In this document: piece after piece, positions 8,111-15,247 of the stretch
How the letters are laid out: each line of letters starts with the position of its first letter
Numbering within the stretch: position 1 is the stretch's first letter
Assembly (NCBI GenBank): GCA_027578815.1
Contig: JANBTH010000145.1
Location: forward strand, 14,547 to 30,801
Direction of reading: 5' to 3'
Source of the DNA: Coemansia sp. RSA 1804
Taxonomy: Eukaryota > Kickxellomycota > Kickxellomycetes > Kickxellales > Kickxellaceae
DNA: 16,255 bases
Notes under the pieces: generated by a model
Told to the model about the DNA's origin: nothing
What the model saw: only the letters and a program-made list of their open reading frames with translations
The model's database searches: none
Made by a program: the position numbers and the translations under genes

Positions 8111-8849
8111 TAGTTGTATTCTTTTGGACATAGGATAGTTGGTGGCTATAAAAAGCGCCGATATTCAATGTTGAAATATGTTTTTCGCTAAGGCGTTTTG
8201 GAATTATTTTATTAAAAGAAAAATTGAAACTACGATACAGAATAAAGTCAACCTTTCTGCTGTCATTGCCGCCCTCTGGCTTGTAGTCTGCCTTTTCGTA
8301 TGAATGAATAATATGAGGATTCAGTGTGCCAAGATTTGTTGTCCTGTTCATCGCTCTAGTCCTAGTACCGCTACTGTTTGCCCTGTGTGCGACAGCATCA
8401 TTGTGGCCATTTGCCTTGTCCCTGACATGGTGCGCAACCAGCATAATTAGGTCATTGATCAGCGGGTACATGTTTGCCTCTTTTACATTGTCTGGCATTG
8501 CCTTTTAGACTCCTCAGCTGATGCGTGGACTGAATTGCTCGATTCAGATCAAAGGAGCCTTCACTCTCGACTGTTCTACTTCTGTCGAATCTGGCAGCTT
8601 GGTTGATGCTCTTCAGTGTAGCCTGGATAATTGAATCTGTTATTTGCCTGAGCGACTCATGTGGCTTGATAAGTAAAAGGACGCTGTCTGTGTTTTCTCT
8701 GTTGCATTTGTCTGCAATGTTCTCTGCTTCCATTTTGCGCTCGTTTTGCACTTTATTTGTGTTGGTACTCGCATTTTCTGCCATGTCCTTTCCTCTGCTG
8801 CGTGATATCTGCGGTGTTGATTTATGTGCTTCTGCTATAGAGCTAACCT

Positions 8850-8946
8850 CTACACAAACAAGGAATGTGAGTGGTTAGTTAGTTGTCAATGTAGTCTTGT
8901 TAAAACTCGCCTTATCGACACTGATATTATCAATAGTGGTACTTAC
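8850..8946 (-). other. Spliceosomal intron (97 bp)
   Basis: On the - strand the 5' site is GTAAGT (8946 down to 8941), the 3' site is TAG (8852 down to 8850), and a branch-like CTAACTAAC lies about 20 bases before the acceptor. Removing 97 bases joins two open frames exactly, with the junction codon AAG (Lys). The intron itself contains an in-frame stop (CAC TAT TGA just past the donor), so it is needed for read-through. It is the only convincing intron in the window. Confidence 0.75.
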
Positions 8947-9112
8947 TGCTGTTGGGTGTCTGCAGTCCTGAGTCGATCCGTTGCCGCTTCTGTTCTGGTG
9001 CCATACATTCGTATTCGCTGCACACACCGCGCTCCAGTTGGTTGGCGTTGGACTTGCGCTTGTTGGGTCGACGTTTGCGAGCTGTTTTCATTCTGTCAAT
9101 GCGATTACTCAT

Positions 9113-9414
9113 AAACACAGGGAGATTTTGGGTGTAAGGTTAACAATTTAACCAGAAATTAATGTATTTAAAATACTGAACCAGAGCTTTAATGTAAAAA
9201 CCATGCTTGTGAGCCAAAAAAGGGGCACCATATAATGTCTTTAATTTTTTTTGTGTTTAATGCATATTGTAATCTTGAATTTATTTAAAAACATATTTAG
9301 CTATTATTCGGGATTTCTATCTTTGTTAAATTATATATTTGAGCGTTAGAAACAAAGAGAACAGAAATAATAGTCAAAAAACAAAAAGAAAAAGGATTCT
9401 CACTGTTATAACTA
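9113..9414. other. AT-rich gap between 7TM-2 and the kinase-like relic
   Basis: This stretch has long A and T runs and no supported gene. It should hold the 3' UTR and poly(A) region of the - strand 7TM gene ending at 9415, and the promoter of the relic starting at 9112. No specific element could be recognised. Confidence 0.4.
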
Positions 9415-10821
9415 CTACTTTGGAGACAACTGCCGCGTGTCGCTGTGCCGCCGGGACTCTGACGCATCGTCATGAATGGTGGTGGCAGAGCTGACGTTTT
9501 CAAGCGTACTAAGCTGGGGCCGGTCAGCAGCAGCATGCTGAGGAGAGAAGAGAATGACGTTGTTTGTGGAGTTCTCGTCGGCCAGGATATCGTCAACCGT
9601 ATTGGTCGGGTCGCTCAAAGCACTGGCGCGCGGATTGGAGGCCGCATCGGAGGCAGCCGGAGCGGAGGCGCCGACGGATGCAGCGCCGGTCCACAGGCGC
9701 CGGTGGCTGGTTTGCTGCGACGGAGGAGGAGGAGACCGCGGCATGCTCGGGTGCCGACGATGGCTGTGGTTGTGGTTATGCACGCTGCAGCGCGAGAACG
9801 ACATTCTGTGGTGGTAGCCGTAGACATCCGATGTGTCGCGGAGCATGGCGCCGTGCAGCTTTGTCGAGTGCGCAGAGTCTACGCTCAGCATTGTGGTGGA
9901 GAATGGGTCGGTGCGACTGATCTGGTACTGCTTCTGCAATCCGTCGCGGACTAGCTTATCCTTCCACCCGGTCAGATACGCCTGGCGTCGGAACGCGCAG
10001 TTGTACATGCTGGTGAACATGATGAACCACCACAGAAAGTTGGCTATCACGTGACTGGCCAGCGTCTCGGCCACGCGCAGAACCACGCTGGTTGGATACA
10101 GCGGATGCGTGTACAGAATGATGGTGTTGAATGTAAGCAGCAAGAAGACACAGCCGCAGGCCACGCCGGTCTCCAGACTCTCGTTGAACGAGCTGGTAAT
10201 GTTGCGCAGTCTGTAGTTGATAATGGCGAAGCAGATCCACGTGAGCCACAGCAGCCCCTGCACCAGTGCGCGGTACATGTAGCTCATGTTGCACATCTGG
10301 ATCACCTCGATGTACTGCACCGTTTTGGAACGCGGCAGCAGATACGTAACGAGGAGGAACACAACGGCTATACCAGTTGCCACGCCAACCGAAATGTACA
10401 GCCGTTTACCGCGGTACGCCCGGTTTTTGCAGAATATGCAGTACAGCGCGTAGCTGCGGATAGTGATCAGCGCGCTGACCAGGAAGTTGCCCAGAAGCAC
10501 GCGCATCCACACGCAGAAGAGCATGCAGTCCGACAGGAATGGGCCGCGCACGTGCACATGCGACTTGAGAACAAGGTCGCCTAGAAACCAGACAAACAGG
10601 GCGCCCACGCACGAGCTCATCAGGATCGGATACTTTGATTTGAGCGGCGGGTAGTTGCGGTTCCATAGCAGGAACACTACTGCTGCTGCGTTGAAGAAAT
10701 ATAGTATGCTGAGGATGATCACCACTGCCAGATCTGCGTGGCCAATCGGATCCAGTTTGACGCCGAGAAACCGGGCCACCAGCACCCGCTCCTGCTCGTC
10801 GGTTGTGTACTCGAATGACAT
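9415..10821 (-). CDS. Seven-transmembrane receptor-like protein with long low-complexity tail (7TM-2)
   Basis: This 468-residue paralogue is the complete reference copy of the local family. The N-terminus reads MSFEYT with LDPIG at 23-27. Transmembrane segments lie at about 30-52, 64-85, 97-126, 141-162, 184-203, 218-238 and 247-273. C99 and C177 form the conserved TM3/second-extracellular-loop cysteine pair. WNRNYPPLK (53-61) lies between TM1 and TM2, and SSFNESLE (210-217) immediately before TM6. The latter resembles the FNEAK motif of class C G-protein-coupled receptors. FRRQAYL (277-283) and RDGLQKQYQ (292-300) follow TM7 and are shared with 7TM-3. The tail is rich in Ser, Pro and His (HNHNHSHRRH, PRSPPPPS) and carries DSAHST at 315-320. 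No RGS, kinase or other folded domain is visible in the tail. The start ATG lies 15 bp from a tandem 13-bp repeat that may contain core promoter DNA. I infer a plasma-membrane receptor role, with the ligand unknown. Confidence 0.85.
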   Translation of the reverse strand: MSFEYTTDEQERVLVARFLGVKLDPIGHADLAVVIILSILYFFNAAAVVFLLWNRNYPPLKSKYPILMSSCVGALFVWFLGDLVLKSHVHVRGPFLSDCMLFCVWMRVLLGNFLVSALITIRSYALYCIFCKNRAYRGKRLYISVGVATGIAVVFLLVTYLLPRSKTVQYIEVIQMCNMSYMYRALVQGLLWLTWICFAIINYRLRNITSSFNESLETGVACGCVFLLLTFNTIILYTHPLYPTSVVLRVAETLASHVIANFLWWFIMFTSMYNCAFRRQAYLTGWKDKLVRDGLQKQYQISRTDPFSTTMLSVDSAHSTKLHGAMLRDTSDVYGYHHRMSFSRCSVHNHNHSHRRHPSMPRSPPPPSQQTSHRRLWTGAASVGASAPAASDAASNPRASALSDPTNTVDDILADENSTNNVILFSPQHAAADRPQLSTLENVSSATTIHDDASESRRHSDTRQLSPK

Positions 10822-10835
10822 AGGAGAGGTAATGT

Positions 10836-10861
10836 GTGGATATTTTATGTGGATATTTTAT
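10836..10861. promoter_or_regulatory. 13-bp tandem duplication just upstream of 7TM-2
   Basis: GTGGATATTTTAT occurs twice in exact tandem (10836-10848 and 10849-10861). Read on the - strand each copy gives ATAAAATATCCAC, so the gene's start at 10821 is preceded by two TATA-like ATAAAATA boxes about 20-40 bases upstream. This is a candidate core promoter or leader element. The role is inferred, while the repeat itself is exact. Confidence 0.45.
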
Positions 10862-12536
10862 GTGTGTATGTGCCCAGATGTCGTCCAAATCGAGTGGAAA
10901 TGCGGTGTGATCGGGAAATAAGGTATCTAAAAGGCTTTATTCCATTCGCCAAAAAGAAAAATGTTTAAAATGGAAATCGGGCTTGGAAATAGAGAAGAAG
11001 CTAAATAAAGAAGAGGCTTGGACACGACAAGAAATGAAAAATAACAAGAGCAAGCATAATCAACATTTAACAAAATAACCCGAAAAAAAGAAAAAGAAAA
11101 AAGGTAAATAAAAAACTAGAAACAGACAGAAAGTATGCTTCTCTTTAGGAAAATAGCAAAATATATTCCAGTTCCAGAACCGGCACGTTTGTGCGCACAT
11201 TCCAACATCACAGAAATAGAAAAAGTTACTATTTTCTTTACATTTTCTTGTTCTCGCCTTTTTCTTCCGTATATGGATAACAGAAAACAGGCGGGAGGCT
11301 TGCTTATTTTGTTATGTTTACCATTTTATTTTGTGTGTACGATAAGCCGCCTTTTTTATTTATTTTCATTTTGGCGATTGTTCAACTAAAGGGATAATTA
11401 AACTTTTGTTTCATTCGTGAACAATAAACAATAAAAACATGAAAAAGTAAATAAATAAACAAAAAGTGCTGAATATGATGAAAACAATACAAGTGGGCTT
11501 GACAACAATGTGAAAGATAAAGTAGTATTTTCCCTTTTACCTTTTTTACCTTTTTACTATCTCTATAGTCATTATGAGCTATGTATTTTGGAGGGAGGGG
11601 ATGAGAAAGAAAGGAAAGGACAAGGGAAATGGCGTTCTTTTGCATTTTGCGATTTGTGGTGGAGCTTTTTTGTTTTGTTTTGCTTTGTTACTACTACGTG
11701 GGACCACCAACCACTAACCGCCTTTGCCATTCGGTAAACAAAAGATGAAGCGCCAGGCTCATCTGTTGCATTTCAGCCTGAACTGGGCAATATATTATAT
11801 TCTGTGCAATGGACAAAACAAAGGGAGGAGTGAGCGGGCGATAGAGGGCGCTGCGTACACACACAGTCCATTCAGCTTCTGTGTTGATTGCTACTGCGCA
11901 TCTTTCCCACCCCTTGCCACGTTTTATCCCTTTTGTTCATCGCCAGAAGCAGGAGTGGAAAAAGGGGAAGAAGGAGGGAAGGAGGAAAGAGCAAGTGGTT
12001 CTGGTTCTGGCTGTGGGAAGATGACGATGGCTTGCAAATGGTTTTTTTTATTTCACAAACAGTCTGGGTTGCAGTCCCGATAACAGAAATAATCACGCTA
12101 ATCCGGCCGATTTATCTCCAGCATGATGATGAGGATGAGATTGGAAATTATGAGTCTGCAGGTAGCACAAGCCAATATGACAAATACGCCCCCAACCCAC
12201 CCAACAAGATCAATTTTATCTCTATCTCTGGCTTTTCTAGCATATGATGATGAATGCTTGCATGCTAGGAGCAGTCTGCGCGTATCGCTTCGTTATCAGT
12301 GCGGCTCTTTTTAGTGTCTCATTCAATGCTTGTTGACGCGCAGTCTCTTTCTTTTTTCTATTTGCTCTAGTCTATTTTCCATTCTACTCTCCTATCAGTC
12401 ATATCCTGTCTGAGGCAGCCTTTCTGTAACATATAATATTTAGTATATTCTCCTCACTTTCCTCCTCATCCCATTGTTCTTTCGTTTTTTGACACAATAG
12501 TAGGAATCAGGAGCAGGAAAAAGGGGAAAGAAAACA
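10862..12536. other. Long AT-rich divergent intergenic region
   Basis: This region of about 1.7 kb separates the - strand 7TM-2 gene from the + strand decarboxylase and should contain both promoters. It is rich in A-runs (about 11070-11120) and pyrimidine tracts. Open frames such as 11135-11389, 11382-11645 and 11724-12083 are short, made of simple-sequence residues and without any domain I recognise, so they are not annotated. ATGATGATGA-type stretches at about 12122 and 12243 were inspected as possible box C motifs, but no suitable box D follows. No tRNA was found. Confidence 0.45.
12432..12449 (+). promoter_or_regulatory. TATA-like stretch upstream of the decarboxylase gene
   Basis: TATAATATTTAGTATATT lies about 90-105 bases before the ATG at 12537 and is followed by a pyrimidine-rich leader. 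Both are common in fungal promoters. This is a weak call from position and composition only. Confidence 0.3.
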
Positions 12537-14351
12537 ATGGACAACAGCAATACGTCGCCACAGCAGTCTCCGAACAATGGCCACACAGAAGAAGCGACCA
12601 TCAGCAGTAGCACCAGATCTACTGCACCAGTCTCCAGCGAAAGCGAGGAGCTGCGCAGACTGCTTGGCAAGGCAGCCAACGTGCTAGCGGAGCACGTGGC
12701 GAGATGCCAGGCACCAGGAGCGCGCATCGTCCCATCGGCTGCAGAAAAAGAAGAAGAAGAAGAAGAAGAAAAAAGCGGCGTCTGGGCAGAGCGGCTGGCA
12801 ACAGAGTTTGGGCAGCTGGCAGCAGCGACAGAGGGCGTGGGCGACGAGATCTGGAGCGAGATCAAGCGGATCTGCGCCCTGGCCACCAACACGTGGAGCG
12901 AGGGGTTTCTGTACAAGCTGTATGCGGCGCCCACGGCCATCGGCGTGGTTGGCGAGGCGCTGACGGCGGCGCTGAACAACAATGCGCACGTGTTCAATGG
13001 GTCGCCGGTGGGCGTTGTGCTGGAGGCGGTTGTTGCGAGCGAGCTGGCGGCGCTGGCGGGGTTTCCGGCGGAGACGGCGGGCGGGCTGACATTTCCGGGC
13101 GGATCGTACTCAAACATGCATGCGCTGATGGCAGCGCGCAACCAGCGGTTTCCCGAGATCAAGACATACGGCATGGCAGGCGGCAGCGCCCGACGGCCGG
13201 TTGTGTTCACTAGCCAGCACGCGCACTACTCGCTCGAGAAGGCCGCCATTGCCGCGGGCATCGGGCTGGCCAACGTTGTCAGCGTGCCGGTGGATGGCCG
13301 CGGCAGAATGGACGCGGCAGCGCTGCGGCGGCTGGTTGAGGAGTCGGCGGCGACCGGCGGCACGCCGTTCTTCGTCAATGCAACGGCAGGCACCACGGTG
13401 CTGGGCGCCTTTGATCCGCTGCCGGAGATCGCGCGCGTGTGCGAGGATCACGGTCTGTGGCTGCACGTGGATGCGTCGTGGGGCGGGCCGCTTGCGCTGT
13501 TTGCCGACCGCAGCGTCTTCGACTACACAATCCCGCATGGGCGCATCAACTCGCTCACGATCAACCCGCACAAGCTGCTGGGCGTGCCGCTGCAGTGCTC
13601 GGTGCTTCTTGTGCGCGACGGGCTGCGTGTGATGAAGGAAGCGCTGGGCCTTGGCGCAAGCTACCTGTTCCACGACGACTGCGACGGAGTGAGTTGGGAT
13701 TCAGACTTGAACTCGAATGGGAACGCTGGCTCGGCGTGGGCGCGGCGGCTGGGCGGCAGCTGGGACGTCGGCGACGCGACAATGGGCTGCGGGCGCAAGC
13801 CCGACGCAATCAAGCTGTGGATCGTCTGGCGCTACTACGGCACGCGCTACTTCACGACCCGCGTCAACCGCGCGCGCACAGCTGCGCTTGGCTTTGCGCA
13901 GATGCTGCTCGACAGAAACCGCGCCGCGGACGCAGCCAGCTCTATTTCATCATCGCCGCTTGGGTTCTGGCGGCTGCTGACTGCGCCCGCGAGCACGTGC
14001 GTGTGCTTCTGGTTTGTGCCCCGAGCGCTCTACGACAGCAGCGCCGAGTTCGAGGAGATGCGGCGCCTGGCTATGTGCGCGCCGGACGCCGACATCTTTG
14101 GGCAGCGCTGCTACGACCAGCGGTGGGGCGGCGCGACAAAGACGCTGTTTGCGCGGATGGGCGTCCTCAGTAAGGTGCTTGTGGACTATGCGCAGCTGGA
14201 TCCGCCTGCGCCGGGCGCTGCTGGCGTGCCGGCCTTCTTCCGTCTCCCATTCAACAACCCAAACGTCAGCGCCGAAACGATGGCTAGCGTCCTCGACTGC
14301 ATCGAGGCAGCAGCCGCCGGTCTGCTTGCTGGCGGGCCAGATCTTTATTGA
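12537..14351 (+). CDS. Group II PLP-dependent decarboxylase (glutamate / cysteine-sulfinate decarboxylase family)
   Basis: This 604-residue enzyme belongs to the family that removes the alpha-carboxyl of acidic amino acids, yielding GABA, hypotaurine or beta-alanine. Landmarks are FPGGSYSNMHALMAAR (the substrate/PLP phosphate region), SQHAHYSLEKAA with H230 stacking on the PLP ring, HVDASWGG with D312 for the ring nitrogen, NPHKLLGVPLQCS with K346 as the PLP lysine, GASYLFHDD, and DATMGCGRKPDAIKLW, which matches the GDKxIQCGRxxDxxKxW region of animal GAD and CSAD. The catalytic residues are all present, so activity is expected. The exact substrate (Glu, cysteine sulfinate or Asp) cannot be decided by eye. 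The N-terminal 75 or so residues are a Ser/Thr- and Glu-rich, probably disordered extension with a Glu run. A Ser/Asn/Gly-rich insert sits at about 383-400. The start context is good (A at -3, G at +4). The gene converges on ELF1 with a 33-bp gap. Confidence 0.88.
   Translation: MDNSNTSPQQSPNNGHTEEATISSSTRSTAPVSSESEELRRLLGKAANVLAEHVARCQAPGARIVPSAAEKEEEEEEEKSGVWAERLATEFGQLAAATEGVGDEIWSEIKRICALATNTWSEGFLYKLYAAPTAIGVVGEALTAALNNNAHVFNGSPVGVVLEAVVASELAALAGFPAETAGGLTFPGGSYSNMHALMAARNQRFPEIKTYGMAGGSARRPVVFTSQHAHYSLEKAAIAAGIGLANVVSVPVDGRGRMDAAALRRLVEESAATGGTPFFVNATAGTTVLGAFDPLPEIARVCEDHGLWLHVDASWGGPLALFADRSVFDYTIPHGRINSLTINPHKLLGVPLQCSVLLVRDGLRVMKEALGLGASYLFHDDCDGVSWDSDLNSNGNAGSAWARRLGGSWDVGDATMGCGRKPDAIKLWIVWRYYGTRYFTTRVNRARTAALGFAQMLLDRNRAADAASSISSSPLGFWRLLTAPASTCVCFWFVPRALYDSSAEFEEMRRLAMCAPDADIFGQRCYDQRWGGATKTLFARMGVLSKVLVDYAQLDPPAPGAAGVPAFFRLPFNNPNVSAETMASVLDCIEAAAAGLLAGGPDLY
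12745..12774 (+). repeat. GAA triplet microsatellite in the decarboxylase N-terminus
   Basis: An A-rich run of seven GAA-type triplets encodes KEEEEEEEK. It lies in the disordered leader, before the catalytic domain, so length change is likely to be tolerated. Confidence 0.75.
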
Positions 14352-14384
14352 CCAACTTAACAGGGCAATTCTTTTCTTCTAATC

Positions 14385-14861
14385 TCAAAAGTCATCAATG
14401 TCGGACTCGTCAGACAACCGGCTGGGAATGCCATACTCGTCCACGTCGCCTGCAGCTGCGCGGCCATTGCCTCCGCCTCCGCCTCCGCCTTCGCCTTCGC
14501 CTTCGCTGTCGCCAGACTCGCCGGCAGCCGCGTCCGCAGGCGAGCGGGATCCGTTGTACCGCGCCGGATTCCGCCGGTCGTCGGCGCCTTCGTCGTGGCG
14601 CAGATCGTCCATCTCTCGCTCCTTGGCTTCTTCGCAGGCATCAATCCACTCGCCGTAGACGTCGACCGGCTGGCTGAGGTGGTGGATGGCGGCCTGGTAC
14701 GATGCGCCGCATATCTTGCATCTCAGATTGCCAACCCTGTTCTCCTTGTCCATCGACACCTGAATCGTCTTCTCGTGATTGCAGAACAGGCACGGAAACA
14801 CGGTCTCCAGCTTGGGCCGCTCCTTCTTGACCACCTTGCGCGACGATTTCCTCTTGCCCAT
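14385..14861 (-). CDS. ELF1: Transcription elongation factor ELF1 (ELOF1) homologue
   Basis: ELF1 is a small zinc-ribbon protein that binds elongating RNA polymerase II and helps transcription through chromatin. The 158-residue product begins with the basic MGKRKSSRK, as in the family. Four zinc ligands are C24, C27, C48 and C51 (CLFC and CKIC). They are followed by GASYQAAIHHLSQPVDVY and GEWIDACEEA, near-diagnostic of ELF1. Residues from about 88 onward are an acidic and Gly-rich tail with GEGEGGGGGGG and a final SDESDIDDF. Animal ELOF1 has only about 83 residues, while fungal proteins often have such acidic tails (yeast Elf1 is about 145). A single exon is enough. The stop codon lies 33 bp from the stop of the convergent decarboxylase gene, so their 3' UTRs probably overlap. 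Confidence 0.93.
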   Translation of the reverse strand: MGKRKSSRKVVKKERPKLETVFPCLFCNHEKTIQVSMDKENRVGNLRCKICGASYQAAIHHLSQPVDVYGEWIDACEEAKEREMDDLRHDEGADDRRNPARYNGSRSPADAAAGESGDSEGEGEGGGGGGGNGRAAAGDVDEYGIPSRLSDESDIDDF

Positions 14862-15247
14862 TGCTTTGCGCTTTCTTTCTCTGGATTAGAGTGGATTGGC
14901 TTGGTTGCTAAATGTACAGAAAAGAGGTGTTATTTGACAAGTAGAGGCGCAACGAAAGAGTGGTGGGGATTTCTAGTTCTGAGAGGAGGAATTGGCTATG
15001 AGAACATGAAAGCATCAAGGTTTTGTGTTTCCCTCCAGTCTTTACGAAAAAGAAAGTGATTTGCGCTACTGGATCATGCGTGAGGGTTGGCGATAATCAG
15101 TTACATTGTGAGGGGCTTATGGTCTTTTCCCGTTTTTGCATGTTGGCCGTTGCAGCCAAACGCGCGTTGCTGGTTCGAGCACAATATGAAATATATAAAA
15201 AGTACAGAAATATCGAATAATAGATAGGCCTTCAGCTCTGCTCGGCT
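14862..15247. other. Intergenic region between ELF1 and 7TM-3
   Basis: No gene is supported in these 386 bases. The side near 14862 must hold the ELF1 promoter and leader. The AT-rich side near 15190-15240 contains TATATAAAA and TATTATTCGATATT (read on either strand), which would suit the 3'-end formation region of the - strand 7TM gene ending at 15248. A GGTTCGAGC at about 15174 was checked as a tRNA T-loop, but no matching stem follows. Confidence 0.4.

Larger units (their letters stand above)
8094..9112 (-). pseudogene. Spliced, frameshifted FunK1-like kinase N-terminal fragment
   Basis: Exon 1 runs from the ATG at 9112 to 8947 and encodes 55 residues with a basic, nuclear-signal-like ARKRRPNKRK at 11-20. 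Joining it across the intron 8850-8946 gives an uninterrupted frame through VSSIAEAHKS and KDMAENASTN to a stop at 8452-8454, for 187 residues in all. About 15 codons before that stop, near 8500, the next frame takes over and stays open to 8094. It begins MPDNVKEANMYPLINDL and includes KADYKPEGGNDSRKVDF. As I recall the family, a KE-x-NMY-P block followed by a KPEG-DxRKVD block is typical of the region preceding the kinase domain in FunK1-type fungal kinases. Moving between the frames needs a one-base shift, because no good second intron was seen. No kinase catalytic motif follows. I read this as a decayed or truncated copy. The alternatives are a sequencing error, or a live short protein of 187 residues. 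The family match is tentative. Confidence 0.5.

Noticed and set aside
8930..8946. Reading exon 1 of the relic straight through to a 62-residue product
   Set aside because: The read-through passes across a strong GTAAGT donor and stops at once. Splicing gives an exact frame joining to the next exon instead.
11135..12083. Short + and - strand open frames in the divergent spacer (11135-11389, 11382-11645, 11724-12083)
   Set aside because: They overlap one another, consist of low-complexity Phe/Leu/Lys-rich translations, and show no domain, codon bias or splice structure like the real genes.
12118..12262. Possible box C/D snoRNA from ATGATGA motifs at about 12123 and 12244
   Set aside because: No suitable box D (CTGA) and no closing terminal stem follows at the right distance.
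15172..15190. Possible tRNA T-loop (GGTTCGAGC)
   Set aside because: The flanking bases cannot form the 5-bp T stem, and no acceptor or anticodon arm is present.
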